Positions 36,073-48,162 of a stretch of 64,000 nt of DNA are shown here, piece by piece; the first letter of the stretch is position 1, and each line of letters begins with the position of its first letter. The stretch is from Monilinia fructicola (Eukaryota > Ascomycota > Leotiomycetes > Helotiales > Sclerotiniaceae), in the NCBI GenBank assembly GCA_008692225.1, contig VICG01000001.1:1290501-1354500 (forward strand), read 5' to 3'. The translations under genes and the position numbers were made by a program. Below the pieces are notes generated by a model, which saw nothing but the letters and a program-made list of their open reading frames with translations, did no database searches and had not been told where the DNA came from.

Positions 36073-36914
36073 TGGGGAGCGGAAGTGAAGAAGTGAAGGG
36101 TTCCAAGGTTGTGTACTAGGTCGTATTGTATGTATTCGGAGTAATGGATGTGTTTATCTTGTTTTTGTTTTTGTGTTACTAGTACCTCCAGCTAGGTAGG
36201 TACTAGGTATATCTAAAAGGAGTTAGCCTTGGAAGTCTTGATTATAATATTCCAAGATCTTTTAAGGCATTCCAAGGTTTCTTTCATTCTACGGAGTATA
36301 TAATGCACATTGCACACGAATATCTCTTCATCCAGCCTTGGAATCCGTCAATTTGATTGGTTGATTCATGATACCTAGGTAATTATAAGTTAGGCCACCA
36401 CCTATATATCCATGGATCCATGCATCTTCTTAGTACCTAGGTACTCCGTAGAGGAATAAAATCCAAAATCAAGAAATAGAAAATAAGCTTTGGCTTTGGC
36501 TTTTTGGCGCTCGGAAACCTTTCCAACATCCAACACGTGCTTCCGGGTTTTGTTTTTTTGGTGTCTTTGTAGTTTGTACTGGATAAAATCAACAGGGATC
36601 CATGGATTAGGTAATCGATCCAGCTACCCGTGGACTGTACTGCTATCTCAATTAGGTTTAGCTCGGCTTGAGTCGTCTTTGGGGCCGCTTAAGGTTGTCT
36701 TTGAACCTGATTTGTAGGCAAAGGCAGTCATAGAATAATAGATAGGCAAGTACTCCGTACCGTAGTAATCAGTTGCTCCGTATCCTCCAAGGTTGGCTTT
36801 GAATGAATGCAAAGAAATATATCAAAACCTTGTCAACAAAGATTCAACTCACAAAGCATTTTATCTTACAGGTATAACCTGGAATTCCAAAGCATCAGTC
36901 AATCAATCAACCAA

Positions 36915-36980
36915 CCATAACCACCACCACCACCACCACAACCACCAACAACCACAACCACCACAACCACAACCACCGCC
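36915..36980. repeat. CCA/CAA-rich triplet repeat
   Basis: Run of ACC, CAC and CAA triplets. A short frame of His and Pro across it (36793-37002) is taken as an artefact. Confidence 0.75.
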
Positions 36981-37296
36981 GAAAAAAGGAAGAAGTACCT
37001 AGGTAACTCACTACCTACTCCCAACCGTTGATCTTGTCAAGGTTATTGTGCATATGAGTACGACCTTTTGCTTTTGAGAATACCTAAAGATATCGGTCGG
37101 GTCTTTGCAGCTTTTGCGACCGATTAGATTCCCTTCTTTCAAACTCTACAACAACCTCCAAGGCATTCTGAACAAGAAAAGTTATATTGCGCCATTGGGT
37201 CGCTCGGTCATTCATTCCAAGAGACTGGACTATTGGGTGCTTTACATTTTGCTCTTCAGACAGATCTTCCGAGGACTGTGAAATCAACGATTCAAG

Positions 37297-39577
37297 ATGT
37301 CTGCCTCACCATCTGGCATATCAAACGGAGGAACTCCTACACCAACCCCCAACAGCGGCGGCGCACCACAATTTACACGTAAACCTAAGGCTGCTGATCC
37401 TCTAAGACCCCGAAAGAAACCTATCCGCAGGCCGAATGTCCCTTTAAAACCTGCCGGCGCGAACTTGAATGGTTTTGACACCAGCTAGGCCAAATGGACC
37501 GACATCATTAAACAGCATTACCGGTCCCCGAGCACCAGGCCCAAGAGGCCCGATTCCTATCAATGGCAATGTTGCGCCTAGACAAACATATGATGGTTGG
37601 ACCCATCCTCCCAAGGGGGAATACACAGACTACCTCTTTTCACCACCAGGCGTGCTTTGCGAGAGGGATTGCGATATCATGCCATGAGATTTGCGGGAAA
37701 GAAGGAGGTCGACCCTACAAACCAGGATGAGTTTACGCGACCAATTTCTCTTCATCGCAGAGACCCTCGACAACCAACCGGCTGGCAAAGCAGTGAAGGA
37801 CGAAGACACGGTAATGGAGGATTCGGTGGATTCAAAGGAGCGAGAGAGATTGGAAATATTAAGGGCAGAGAAGGAAAGCACAAAAGGCTGCAGATCGCGC
37901 ACAAATAGCTCCCACGGGAACAATGCTACCGCACTTGCTGCGCGAAAGGCTCAATCCTTCCGAAACGAAAAGACTACTCAAGTACATCGACTTGATAAGA
38001 CAGCAGAGCAAAAGAAAGAGTCTGATCTTAGGTATGAGGAGGCTTTACCTTGGCATCTGGAAGACGCCGACAATAAAATACCTGGGTTGGTAATTATGAG
38101 AGTGCCTTGTCTGAAGTTAATGTTATATTCTTCACAGAGGGCAGTGCTTTCAAGATGATCCCAGTCGAAAAATGGTACAAGTTCACTTCAAAGAACAAGT
38201 TCAACACTCTTACAATCGATGAAGCTGAAGCTTTGTTGAATAAGAAAACTAAAGAATCGAGTGGGCCATGAAGACACATGAGAAGAATGAGGCGCAACGT
38301 GCAACTCAGAAAAATATCAGAGGAATGAACAGATTGTTCACGGTCAAGACTGAGAGCGCCAGTTTCAAAGGATCGAGCAGGAACGAAACGCGAGACATTG
38401 ACGAACTGGATTTCGATGCTGATGATCTATTCCAGGATGATGATGAGCTTGCCACAGTTGAGCCAGATAGGGATGAAGATGCAAAGGATGCACAAGAGAG
38501 AATTAAGCAGGATCAGCGATCAGCCAACTTGTTTGGCGAAGCTGATGAAGAAAACGGTCGAGAAAGATTTCATCAAAGAGAACAAGAAGAAGAGGCAAAG
38601 AGAAAGTTAGGAAAGAGTGTGCGAAAGGCTTTGACAAAGCGTGAAAAGAATTACATCTATGATAGCGACTCAAGCAATCCATATGCTTTCTTCAGATGTA
38701 TGCATACTTCAAATATGTTAAGTTACCTGCTAACAAAGACAGAGCGAAGATGATACCTCGGATGAAAGAGAAGCAAAAGGAGATTGACAAGAAGAAGGAT
38801 GAAGAGGCCAAGGCCAAGTAAAGGCCGAAGCAAAAACTGCAACCGCATTTCATCGAAGGGTAACAACACACCGTCCGGTAGACCCAAGCACACTGATCCT
38901 CTTAAGAAATCCAAGAGCCTTAAGAGACCAGGATCTCCAAATCTATCGGAATCGAGTGGAAATGAATCATCCAGGAAGAAGCATAAGAAAAAGCATGTCG
39001 GCTCATCCCAACCTACTGGCACATCTACTCCAATCCCTGGTCAAACCCAAAGAAAATCTTCTATTGTCAAGATGTCTGTGAATCCATCCGAACTTTCAAG
39101 GATCAGCTCTTCGCCGCCGAATCCACAAGGTCACACGAGCGATGGAGAAGCGACAGGAGGCGAAATGTCAGACGGAGCCGGTGGAAAGAAGAAAAAGATT
39201 ACTCTTCGTATTGGAGGATCACCAACTACTTCACGACCTGGTAGTCCAGCACCAGGCAAATCAGTTAGCCGTGCTGGGAGCCCTGCTCAAACAGCTGGTA
39301 AGTCCCCATTCATCATTGGTTTAGTAATGTAGAAATATATAACTTTACTAACGCTTTTATTATAGAATCGGCTACGCCGTCTGGCTCTGGAGCAATCACA
39401 CCTAAAGAAATTATTGCCGCTTTGCCTTCAACGGGTATCTCCATTGGTCAATTGCTTGGACATTTCCGTGGTAGAGTTGGTGATGCTGAAGGACAGACCA
39501 CGAAAACAGAATTTATGGCTATGATTAAGAGAAATACCAAATATGGAGCCGATAAATTGTTGCGGCCAAAAATTTAG
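37297..39577 (+). CDS. TFG1: TFIIF alpha subunit (RAP74/Tfg1), frame broken by many indels
   Basis: The large subunit of general transcription factor TFIIF, which joins RNA polymerase II at promoters. Homology is clear in pieces of all three frames: RRPNVPLKPAGAN at the start, LFTTRRALREGLRYHAMRFA, KTTQVHRLDKTAEQKKESD, RYEEALPWHLEDADNK, TEGSAFKMIPVEKWYKF, the acidic middle, the Lys-rich linker, and the winged-helix end ITPKEIIAALPSTGISI to LLRPKI. Introns at 38698-38742 and 39298-39365 have good borders and branch points. About thirteen one-base gains or losses between 37473 and 38850 break the frame, most in runs of A, T, C or G; several come in compensating pairs. No missense decay or stop is needed beyond these. 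Since the factor is essential, sequencing errors are the likely cause rather than a pseudogene. Confidence 0.85.
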
Positions 39578-39982
39578 AGACGTTGTCATGGGCACTCGAC
39601 GGTTTTGACAGGGAGGGTTTTGATTTTCAAATATAATCTTGAAGGGAGGAGATTTGTTTGCGGATGGTGGATGATTTAATACGTTACGAGGGTCTTTCGT
39701 GATATGAAAATGAGAGGCAGGTTTCGCTGGCCGACATTGTCAACGAAAAGAATTTGATACGGAAGCATTTTGATGCATTGGGAAGAAAGCAAATGGCTTC
39801 CAGAATTCGGAGGATTAGGGGTGGTGATGGAAGATTTTGGGGTATGATGTTAATCGTAGATGCAGATGCCAATGGCGGAGAGAAAAGTTTTACTCAGGGT
39901 ACATCCATACGAGGTCCGCAAGGCCGTGTAGGCATAGACCTTCTCATATTCTCTGATACCATTCATAGTTTGGCTTCAGTGC
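39578..39982. other. intergenic region between convergent genes
   Basis: TFIIF alpha and Bud13 converge here. Short frames only; nothing else seen. Confidence 0.5.
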
Positions 39983-41074
39983 CTAGATAGGGAACGAAAT
40001 GAGAAACTGCAGAATCACATGAAGGTTATGTTTCATCTCGTGATTGTTCATTATTTGAGCTCCGATAAAAATACTCAACGTACTTAAAAACCGACCTGCA
40101 TTGCAATCTAAGTATCCATCTGCCATTGGAAATCCAACTCCTTGTTCCTCGCCCTCCTGTTCTCCCCCCTTGAACCTCTCCGCCTCCCACCCATTCCCCC
40201 TATCTACCCCATCCCACCTGTGTCCCGGCCGAATCCCATAACGATTCGGCGCTGCGGAACCTTTGTACAATGGCTTCCCCGTCTTACTCTTCCCCTTCTC
40301 CTTCTTGCTCAAAAACTGCATCGCAGGATCATTCCACCGCTCCACCTCCTTCAACTCCTCATTCATCTCCACATCATCAACCCCCCTCGCCACCGTCATA
40401 AACCTCGCCTCATCCAAATCCTCCCTCCTCTTGGCCTTAGCCAACAACTGCACATCCCCCTTCTGCGCCTCCTTCTCCTCCAGCTCCCTGCGAGCCTTCT
40501 CGTCCATTTCCTTCTTAGCTTCGGACCGGCGCATACTGATGTCGATGCGTCGACCCGTGGCATCTCGATACACCGTCTCTTCCCTTTCCTGCCCCTTCTT
40601 CTTGCCAGAACCCTGCGATGATTCCCGCGCCCATCGCGCCGCCTCTTCGCGTTTCTTCCGTGCAAAGTGCGCGCCTGCTTCGCCGGCTGTCTGGAGGCCG
40701 CCGCGACTTTCCTCCACGGCAGGCTCCTCGTCTACGTGCAGCGCGGCGGAATTCTCCGCCGCAGCCTCCTGTATGATCCTATCGGCCTCTGCTCCCGCAT
40801 CGTCGATCTGGGGCTGGAGAGCGGGCACGCCGACGGTCTTCCAGGCCGACTTTTTCGTCTTGCGGAATTCGGAGGAGGTCTGCTTGGAGATTATGGGGGT
40901 GTCGTCGTCGGAGGCGTCGTCGCGCGCATGGCTCCAGCCGGGGGCGTCGTCGTCGGCGATTATGAGGCCGGGCTGGGTGGCGACTTTGCGTTTGCGCTTC
41001 TTGCTTGTGCTGGAGGAGGAGGAGGGCGTGGAGGCGGTGAGATAATTTTTGGCTAGGTAGGAGGCGAGCGACAT
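39983..41074 (-). CDS. CWC26: pre-mRNA splicing factor Bud13/CWC26
   Basis: Single-exon frame of 363 residues. Bud13 (Cwc26) is a subunit of the RES complex, which binds the activated spliceosome and helps nuclear pre-mRNA retention. The N-terminus MSLASYLAKNYLTA is typical of the family. The central hallmark is ETVYRDATGRRIDI, followed by a charged coiled-coil segment. The C-terminal core PLYKGSAAPNRYGIRPGHRWDG with GNGWEAERF binds the RES partner Snu17. After that the protein diverges: the last 40 residues (from MADGYLDCNAG on) do not look like the family tail, so a small 3' intron starting at GTCGG near 40094 or a different stop is possible. The middle is GC-rich, which is why long opposing frames appear on the plus strand. 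Confidence 0.87.
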   Translation of the reverse strand: MSLASYLAKNYLTASTPSSSSSTSKKRKRKVATQPGLIIADDDAPGWSHARDDASDDDTPIISKQTSSEFRKTKKSAWKTVGVPALQPQIDDAGAEADRIIQEAAAENSAALHVDEEPAVEESRGGLQTAGEAGAHFARKKREEAARWARESSQGSGKKKGQEREETVYRDATGRRIDISMRRSEAKKEMDEKARRELEEKEAQKGDVQLLAKAKRREDLDEARFMTVARGVDDVEMNEELKEVERWNDPAMQFLSKKEKGKSKTGKPLYKGSAAPNRYGIRPGHRWDGVDRGNGWEAERFKGGEQEGEEQGVGFPMADGYLDCNAGRFLSTLSIFIGAQIMNNHEMKHNLHVILQFLISFPI

Positions 41075-42656
41075 TATTATTATTATTAGTGTCTAGAGGG
41101 TGTTTGGCTTGGATATTGGAACTTGGATAACGCGGGTATAAGCGTCATTGACCTTTCCCTCCCAGGAGATCCACAGGGCTATGCTTGCTCTTGTTGTGAT
41201 GGTATGCTTATTTGTTCGGTTCCAATATTCGTTCGTTCATAGATCCATAGATTGGATGAAAGCTTCGGATCCAAATCTAGGCTGCGTCACTGTCCATGCG
41301 AACGAGGCTGTGGATGGGTTCAAGCCTGGCGCCGGGTCGCGGCAATCTCGCTTAGAGGGCACGCTAGAACAAACTAGCGAGCTTTGTGCACAATGGCCCT
41401 GGCCGAGTCATGAAGTGGGACATGTGTACGAACGAATGTGCAGATCTTAAAATTTATGAGCACAGCATAACCCATTCTAATTTGATGCAGGAGATGATCA
41501 ATTGGGAAATGGTTTCTATTCTTGGATTGCCATTACCGATTTCCTTGGTAGACGGGGAGATTGAATACGATAGGATGTAGGGTCATCCAATCATCGGCCC
41601 ATCCTGACTACTGGGTCCATGGAAATGTTTAAGAGATGCGAGAGTTGAGGGTTCAAACAGTTTTAAGGATTTATATGCATGAACAAGCAAATGGCGTTCG
41701 TCCCTGGTTGCTAGTAATTGTCTGTCAAATCTCGGATCTACTGTATCTTCAAAGACATACAGGAATGTGTTAACGATGTTTCCAGGGACCAACCGTTCCT
41801 CTTTGAAGGCTGTTTCTCGGTATCTCTAGCTAATTAATAAGCTATTATTCACACGAGATGAAGATTCTTGAACTTTCTTCCAATCTTCCACTTTATTTGA
41901 GCCTGGAATCTCTGACCTGAGACACGAAACACCGAACTTCTTTTTTAGGGGACGTGCCGCCCCACCATCACCTTTATGCCGTATAGCTTCATGGGAGTTT
42001 CCGAGTATGGTCGTTCATTAGAAGTTTTTGTATGGGTTTATGCTTGGACATCGATCGATAATGAATTTGTTTATTGGGTCCGATATTTGAAGAGTCGAAA
42101 ATCTCTCGACCTTGTTTTCCCTGCTCCCTTCGAACTCTTCTTGATAAGGTTATTGTCAATTGTATGCAGTAGTGCTTTGGTCCCTTTCTTTTTGGGTATT
42201 ATTATGATCCACACTGCACAAGAACCTTATTTTTATCCCGAGCTAAATGTGACGAAGCCTATGAGAGATCAAGTGTCTCGACAGCTTGAGATTTCGTCCG
42301 AAGGTACCCCATATTTTTGCACTAAATAAGGAGAAGATATTCGTTAGGCCAGGGACGGAACAGGGAATAGAGGAAAGACACCTTCATTTCGGAAAGCAGA
42401 TGTGCTTTTCTCATTCGAGATGATCAGCCTGGTAGCTGCAGCACACTATTTTGAGCTTCAGGGGTGAGGTAGAGGAGGTCGTCTTCTTTAAAAGATGTTC
42501 TTCCTCTTCACGATTCTTTTTCTTCCCAAGCCTGCTTTGCATTCTTTACCACTCTCTTTACAGAAGGTCCTTTTCAGGCCTATTACAATCTTTTTCGTTC
42601 TTTTTTTTTTTCGCGTTATACACATTCATTTCTGTTTATTGTTAATACTCTCAATT
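41075..42656. other. 1.6 kb divergent intergenic region
   Basis: Promoter region of Bud13 on the left and of the GPI protein on the right. A pyrimidine-rich tract at 42490-42640 with T-runs lies just before the GPI protein start, and TTTAAAAG at 42486 may serve as TATA box. A 117-codon plus-strand frame at 41976-42329 has two hydrophobic stretches but no other support. Confidence 0.5.
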
Positions 42657-45600
42657 ATGTTTTATTCGTCTCTCGGGACGGCCCTCTTGGGGGCAGTCCT
42701 AGCTACAAATGTTGTAGCGCATCCTCCAGCTTATGCACCGGAGCGCTATTCTGATCGAATCGATATCGCTGCCGGTGCCGGTGCCGGTCTCTCCTCCAGA
42801 CATACCGGCAAGCAAGGCACTCCAATCTGCAGCCATGATATTGGTTGTTCAAAGCAGGGCGAGGTTTTGTTGGATACGTAAGGACAACCGAGGAACATAT
42901 TGTGTTATTTGTTTTTGCTAATACATTCATAGTGGAGTCAGTGCCGCATTGGACGTATTCGGTCTGATTGACGCCGGCTTGGGTGCAGAAATCGGAATTG
43001 GCTTTGGAAGTGCATCGGGAACTCAAATCAAGTGTCGTGATTGTCGAACATGGGGTACAGCCGTTGTAACCAACACCGTCGCCGAGTTCTCCAACAGTTT
43101 TCTCAGTGAAGTCGTTGGGTTCTTGGAACACCCTTTCAAAACCATTCTCGGGGCCGCAAACATGGAATGTTTGATCTCTTTGGAGAATGTTGGAGGTCAT
43201 ATCGAACTTGATGTTTTCTCCACCAAGGCATCTACATACACTCTCAACATCTTCGAAGCCGGCCTTGTTACTGACGTCTCTCTTCTCGACACTGTTTCTG
43301 TTGGCTTGAACATCTTCCTCGACTTGATTGTTTCCGTTGATTCCGAAGTCGATCTTTCTGGTGGTTTCGAATTCTCCTTCCCAAAAGGTTGCTCCCTTAC
43401 TGTTGATCTCTTGGCCGGTACTATTAAGAACCATGATTTCGGTGGAGCTGTCATGAACGAGCTCCCCATCACTGTTCTTGCCGGTGAGGCCACATTCCAA
43501 GCTTCTATCCGCGTTAGAGTCGAGGCCGGTACTACCGTCTCTCTCTTGGGCATTGGATATGACTTCGAGCTTGGTGTCAACGCCGATTTGCTTCAATATG
43601 TTGCCACCATTGGTAGCACTGCTGAATGTCCACTCTCCGTTACCGGTGCTTGCGATATCAACATTGGCGCTTATGCTGCTGCCGTCTCCAGCATCGACTT
43701 TTCTGCTTTCGAAGTTGCCCCCGCTGCTGCTGTCACTGTGAACGTTGGTGCTCTTGCTCCTGTTTGCACAACTAGACCAACTTCTACCCGTGTTTTGGGT
43801 GGTCGCGGCGGTGAAGCTACTGCTACTGCTTCAGCTTCTGGTGATGCCTCTGGAACCGGTTCTAATGGCTCAAAGCCATCTGGAACCGGACTTTTCTCCA
43901 ACGGCACTCTCGGTTTCTCAGCCACTGTCACTGGTGGTGCATCATTGACTACATCTACCGTGTACTCTACCCAAACCACTACCATCACCAGCTGTGCTGC
44001 CAACGTGATTCACTGCCCAGCGACCCTCGCATCTACCACTGTCGTTACTCAAACCATCCCCAGCTTACACCACCGTCTGCCCAGTTTCTGAGGCCGGAAA
44101 GACTTTCACTGGAATTCCAACAAACCTACCATCCGTTTCCAAGGTTTCTTCCAAGCCCCAATCCTCCGTCGTTCCAGGAACAATCGTCCTCACCCCAGTT
44201 CCCACCACAAGCACCTCCACTTTCGCCACCCCAGTCACTTCATCCATCGCAGTCACCCCAGTTGGTGGTGGAGCAGCCACCACTAACTTGGCTTCCATCT
44301 CCGCTGCTTTGTCGAGCGAGATCTTGGGTTCTTCTCCATCTGGAGTTGCCGGAAGTGTTGGCCTTTCTCTTTCCGTTGGTGTTCCTGCCCATACTAGCCC
44401 TGCTGGATCCAGTGGTGCAGTCCCAACCGCTTCAGGCAGTGGTTCGTCCCCATCTGGTGCTTCGCCATCTGGTGTCCTCCATCTTGGTGTCCTCCATCTG
44501 GTGTCCTCCCATCTGGTGCATCCCCAAGTGCTTCAGGACCAGGCAACGGTGCCTCGCCATCTGGAAGTGCTGGACTTTCCCTCTCCGTCGGTGTTCCTGC
44601 TCCCACTAGCTCCATAGATGTCAGTGGCGGTGAAATCCCAAGTGCTTCAGCTTCAGGTAGTGGCTCATCCCCATCTGGCTCCGCCTCTGCTTCTTTGCCA
44701 TGCGTTTCATCTGGTGCCCTTCTCTCTGGTCAAACTGCTTGCCCAGTTTCAGGCTCTACTCCATCTCAAACAGGCACTGGCTCATCCCCATCAGGATCTT
44801 CCCCAGCTGCCTCTGGAAACGGCTCTTCTCCATCAGGCTCTTCTCCATCTGCCTCTGGAAACGGCTCTTCTCCATCTGGCGATGTTCCAAGCCCATCTGG
44901 TACTGCTACCGCTCCCTTCTCCAGTATCTCTGGTATCCCAGGAGGATGTAACCCAGCCCACCCTGGATCGTGCCCAAGCTCTTACTTCGACACTACTACT
45001 ACACCTGCTGTTGCTTCCGCTACTTCTGATCTCAGCGGTATTAGTACTTCCGGAGCATCTCCATCTGGCTCTTCTCCATCTGGCGACATTTCAAGCCCAT
45101 CTGGTACTGCTACCGCTCCCTTCTCCAGTATCTCTGGTATCCCAGGAGGATGTAACCCAGCCCACCCTGGATCGTGCCCAAGTTCCTACTTTGACACACT
45201 ACCACACCTGCTGTTGCTTCAGCTACTTCTGATCTCAGTGGTATTAGTACTACCGGAGCATCTCCAGCGGTCTCTTCCCCAGTTTCAAGCTCGGAGACCG
45301 TTTACACTACTGTTATTGTTGATTCATACACCACTATCTGCCCAGTTACTTTGACTCAAACAAGTGAGGGAAAGACTAGCACTTTAACTACTTCAACCAT
45401 TTCTACTGTCTTCAGTTCTTCAACTGTTCTCGCCACAAGCACTGTCACCGTTAAGCCTTCTGGATCAGCTCCAGCTGGGTCCGCTCAAGTCACTGGCCCA
45501 GTTGTTTCTTCCCAACCATTTTCTTCGGAAACCGTTTACACAACTGTCATTGTTGATTCATACACCACTATCTGCCCAGTTACTTTGACTCAAACTAACG

Positions 45601-48162
45601 AAGGAAAGACTAGCACATTGACAACTTCCAGTATCTCTACTGTTTACAGTACTTCTACCGGTCTTGCTACTCGTACCATCACTGTTGTCGCACCATCATC
45701 TACTTCCGGACTCAGCGGTGCCAGCGTTACAGGACCTTCCCCATCTGGTTCTGCTCCAGTCGCCTCTGCCCCAGCCGGCTCTGCCCCAGTTGCCTCTGCC
45801 CCAGCTGGCTCTGCTCCAGCTGGCTCTGCCCCAGCCGGCTCTGCACAAGTTACTGGTCCAGTCGCCTCTGCTCCAGTCGCCTCTGCCCCAGCCGGATCTG
45901 CCCCGGCTGGCTCTGCTCCAGTTGCCTCTGCCCCAGCTCAATCATCTGAGACTGTTTATACAACTGTCATTGTTGACTCTTACACAACGGTTTGCCCAGT
46001 AACCCTCACCCACACTAGCCAAGGTACAACTAGCTTTGAGACAACCACCAGCTTGTCCACTGTTTACAGCACATCAGTTGTCGTTGCCACTAGCACCGTT
46101 ACTCCAATTGCAGTAGCTTCGGTGCCAGCTGTTTCACATGGAGTTTCTACTGAGCAAATTTACAGCACTGTCTCTGTCCAATCTTACGTCTCTGTCTACC
46201 CAGTCACTTTGACCCAGACTAGCCAAGGAGTTACCAATTTGCAGACGACCACACGCTACTCTACCATTTACGAATCCTCCACCATTTACAGCACCAGAAC
46301 CGTTGCGCTTCAAACTCAAGGAGCTCCATCACCAAGTGCCTCTGTCGTTGTTCCACAAGGTAGTGCTCCAGCTTCTGCCGGTGTTCCTCAAGGAAGTGCC
46401 CCAGCTTCTGCCGGTGTTCCTCAAGGAAGTGCCCCAGCTTCTGCCGGTGTTCCTCAAGGAAGTGCCCAGCTTCTGCCGGTGTTCCTCAAGGAAGTGCCCC
46501 AGCTTCTGCCGGTGTTCCTCAAGGTACTGCCCAGCTTCTGCCGGTGTTCCTCAAGGAAGTGCCCCAGCTTCTGCCGGTGTTCCTCAAGGAAGTGCCCCAG
46601 CTTCTGCCGGTGTTCCTCAAGGTACTGCCCCAGCTTCTGCCGGTGTTCCTCAAGGTACTGCCCCAGCTTCTGCCGGTGTTCCTCAAGGTACTGCCCCAGC
46701 TTCTGCCGGTGTTCCACAAGGTACTGCCCCAGCTTCTGCCGGTGTTCCTCAAGGTAGTGCTCCAGCTCCATCTGGATCATCCCCATTAGCATCATCTGCT
46801 TCCCAAAACTCTGGAGCTACTGCATCTTCCCCAGCTGCCTCTGGTATTCCAGGTGGATGCAACCCAGCTCACCCTGGTTCATGCCCAAGCTCTTACTTTG
46901 AAACTGCCACACCTTCCGCTCCAGCTCCAGCTGCAGAGACCGGTTCCAACTCTGGATCTGGATCTCCATCTCCCGTTTCTAGCGCAGAGCAAATTTACAG
47001 CACTGTTACCGTTGTCCCACTTGCCTCCCCTGTTGGACAATCAACCGGTTCTCTATCAGGTTTGACAACATCTGCCCCAGTTGCTGGATCTCAACCATCA
47101 GGCTCTGCTCCTGGTGCATCTGGAAGTGCAGGATCTGAGGAATGTGCTCAACCATCCATCATCACTGTTGTAAGTCTGCCTAGCATTTTTATGAAATTCT
47201 AAGCTAATCAGTTCTAGACCCAACCTGCATCGATCATAACTATCATTCAAACCGCAGGTGCTAGCTCGCCTTCATCTGCTGCAGGATACCCAGGCTCCCC
47301 TGATGTTTCTGCTCCTGCAGCTGGTCTCCCCGGTAACTCCGCTCCAGTTTCATCTGCAGTGGGTACCACCGTTGCCCCATCCGGCACCAACGTTCCAGGT
47401 GCCCCAGCATCCAGCGTCAACGTTCCAGGTGCTCCAGCATCATCCGGTGTCAATGTTCCAGGTGCCCCAGCATCCAGCACCAATGCTCCAGGCGCATCTG
47501 CACCATCCGGCACCAACGCTCCAGGTGCCCCAGCATCCAGCGTCAATGTTCCAGGTGCTCCAGCATCATCCGGTGTCAATGTTCCAGGTGCTCCAGCATC
47601 ATCCGGTGTCAATGTTCCAGGTGCTCCAGCATCATCCGGTGTCAATGTTCCAGGTGCCCCAGCATCCAGCACCAATGCTCCAGGCGCATCTGCACCATCC
47701 GGCACCAACGCTCCAGGTGCCCCAGCATCCAGCGTCAATGTTCCAGGTGCTCCAGCATCATCCGGTGTCAATGTTCCAGGTAGCGCCGCATCATCCAGCG
47801 TTAACGTTCCAGGTGCCCCAGCATCCAGCGTCAATGTTCCAGGTAGCGTTGCATCATCTACCATCGTTATTCCAGGCTCTGCTGCCTCATCTACCATCGT
47901 TGTCCCTGCCGAGATCGTTCCCACTGGATCTCCATCCTACCCAAGTGGATCTAACAGTACCTCTGGATATTATGCCAGCTCAACCGGTTCCAACAAGCCT
48001 ACTCAGCCAACTTCAGCAGTAACAAGCATTACCGCCGCAGCAGGCTCCCCATCAGGATCCGCAGGCGCCTCGTCCGGCATGACTTTCACTGGTGCTGCTA
48101 GCCGTTCTAGCATTTCCATGAGCTTGATTGCTGTTGTCATGGGTGCTATTGCTCTTTTGTAA
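42657..48162 (+). CDS. long repeat-rich GPI-anchored cell-wall mucin/adhesin, frame broken by indels
   Basis: A predicted wall protein of about 1,800 residues. Introns at 42878-42932 and 47170-47217. Order: signal peptide (residues 1-21), a folded N-terminal domain of about 370 residues rich in small beta-strand-like segments with several Cys ([30 protein letters not shown]), then Ser/Thr/Pro-rich repeats. Repeat classes in order: GNGSSPSG units; Cys modules with [19 protein letters not shown] (three copies); about four copies of a module with [12 protein letters not shown] and CPVTLTQT; thirteen 11-residue [11 protein letters not shown] units; and [10 protein letters not shown] units. The end [23 protein letters not shown] is a GPI-attachment signal. 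Five or so one- or two-base indels (44058-44061, 44480-44511, 45194-45201, 46465-46467, 46530-46532) change frame; restoring is needed to read through. Function unknown; adhesion or surface masking is likely from the design. Confidence 0.8.
46352..46770 (+). repeat. 33-bp coding minisatellite, about 13 units
   Basis: Unit of 33 bp coding for [11 protein letters not shown], with two alternates (GGAAGT, GGTACT) in mixed order. Two units lack one C in the run before AGCTTC, which shifts the frame for 65 bp between them. The pattern suggests recent unequal exchange or slippage. Confidence 0.92.
47390..47860 (+). repeat. 27-30-bp coding minisatellite with higher-order duplication
   Basis: Units code for NVPGAPASS followed by G, V or T. 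A longer block containing [15 protein letters not shown] is present twice, near 47480-47560 and 47670-47745, almost identical at DNA level. A long minus-strand frame here (47247-47924) is a mirror of the repeat and not a gene. Confidence 0.9.

Larger units (their letters stand above)
35059..37296. other. 2.2 kb repeat-rich intergenic region
   Basis: A divergent promoter region between the nucleotidyltransferase and TFIIF alpha. It has no coding frame. It holds AGGT repeats at 35404-35462, TACCTAGGTA palindromes, four exact TACTCCGTA-type words, a polypurine tract at 35936-36072 and a CCA-rich tract at 36915-36980. Confidence 0.6.

Noticed and set aside
35940..36119. Glu/Arg/Gly frames on both strands over the GGAGA tract
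   Set aside because: Pure consequence of the polypurine repeat.
40263..41045. 260-codon plus-strand frame opposite Bud13
   Set aside because: Bud13 motifs are clear on the minus strand; the opposite frame is Ser-rich and results from GC-rich codons.
41976..42329. 117-codon plus-strand frame with two hydrophobic stretches
   Set aside because: No recognisable domain, no supporting splice or promoter structure, and low-complexity flanks; kept as intergenic.
47247..47924. 225-codon minus-strand frame within the GPI gene
   Set aside because: It mirrors the minisatellite; the plus-strand reading has signal peptide, GPI signal and introns.
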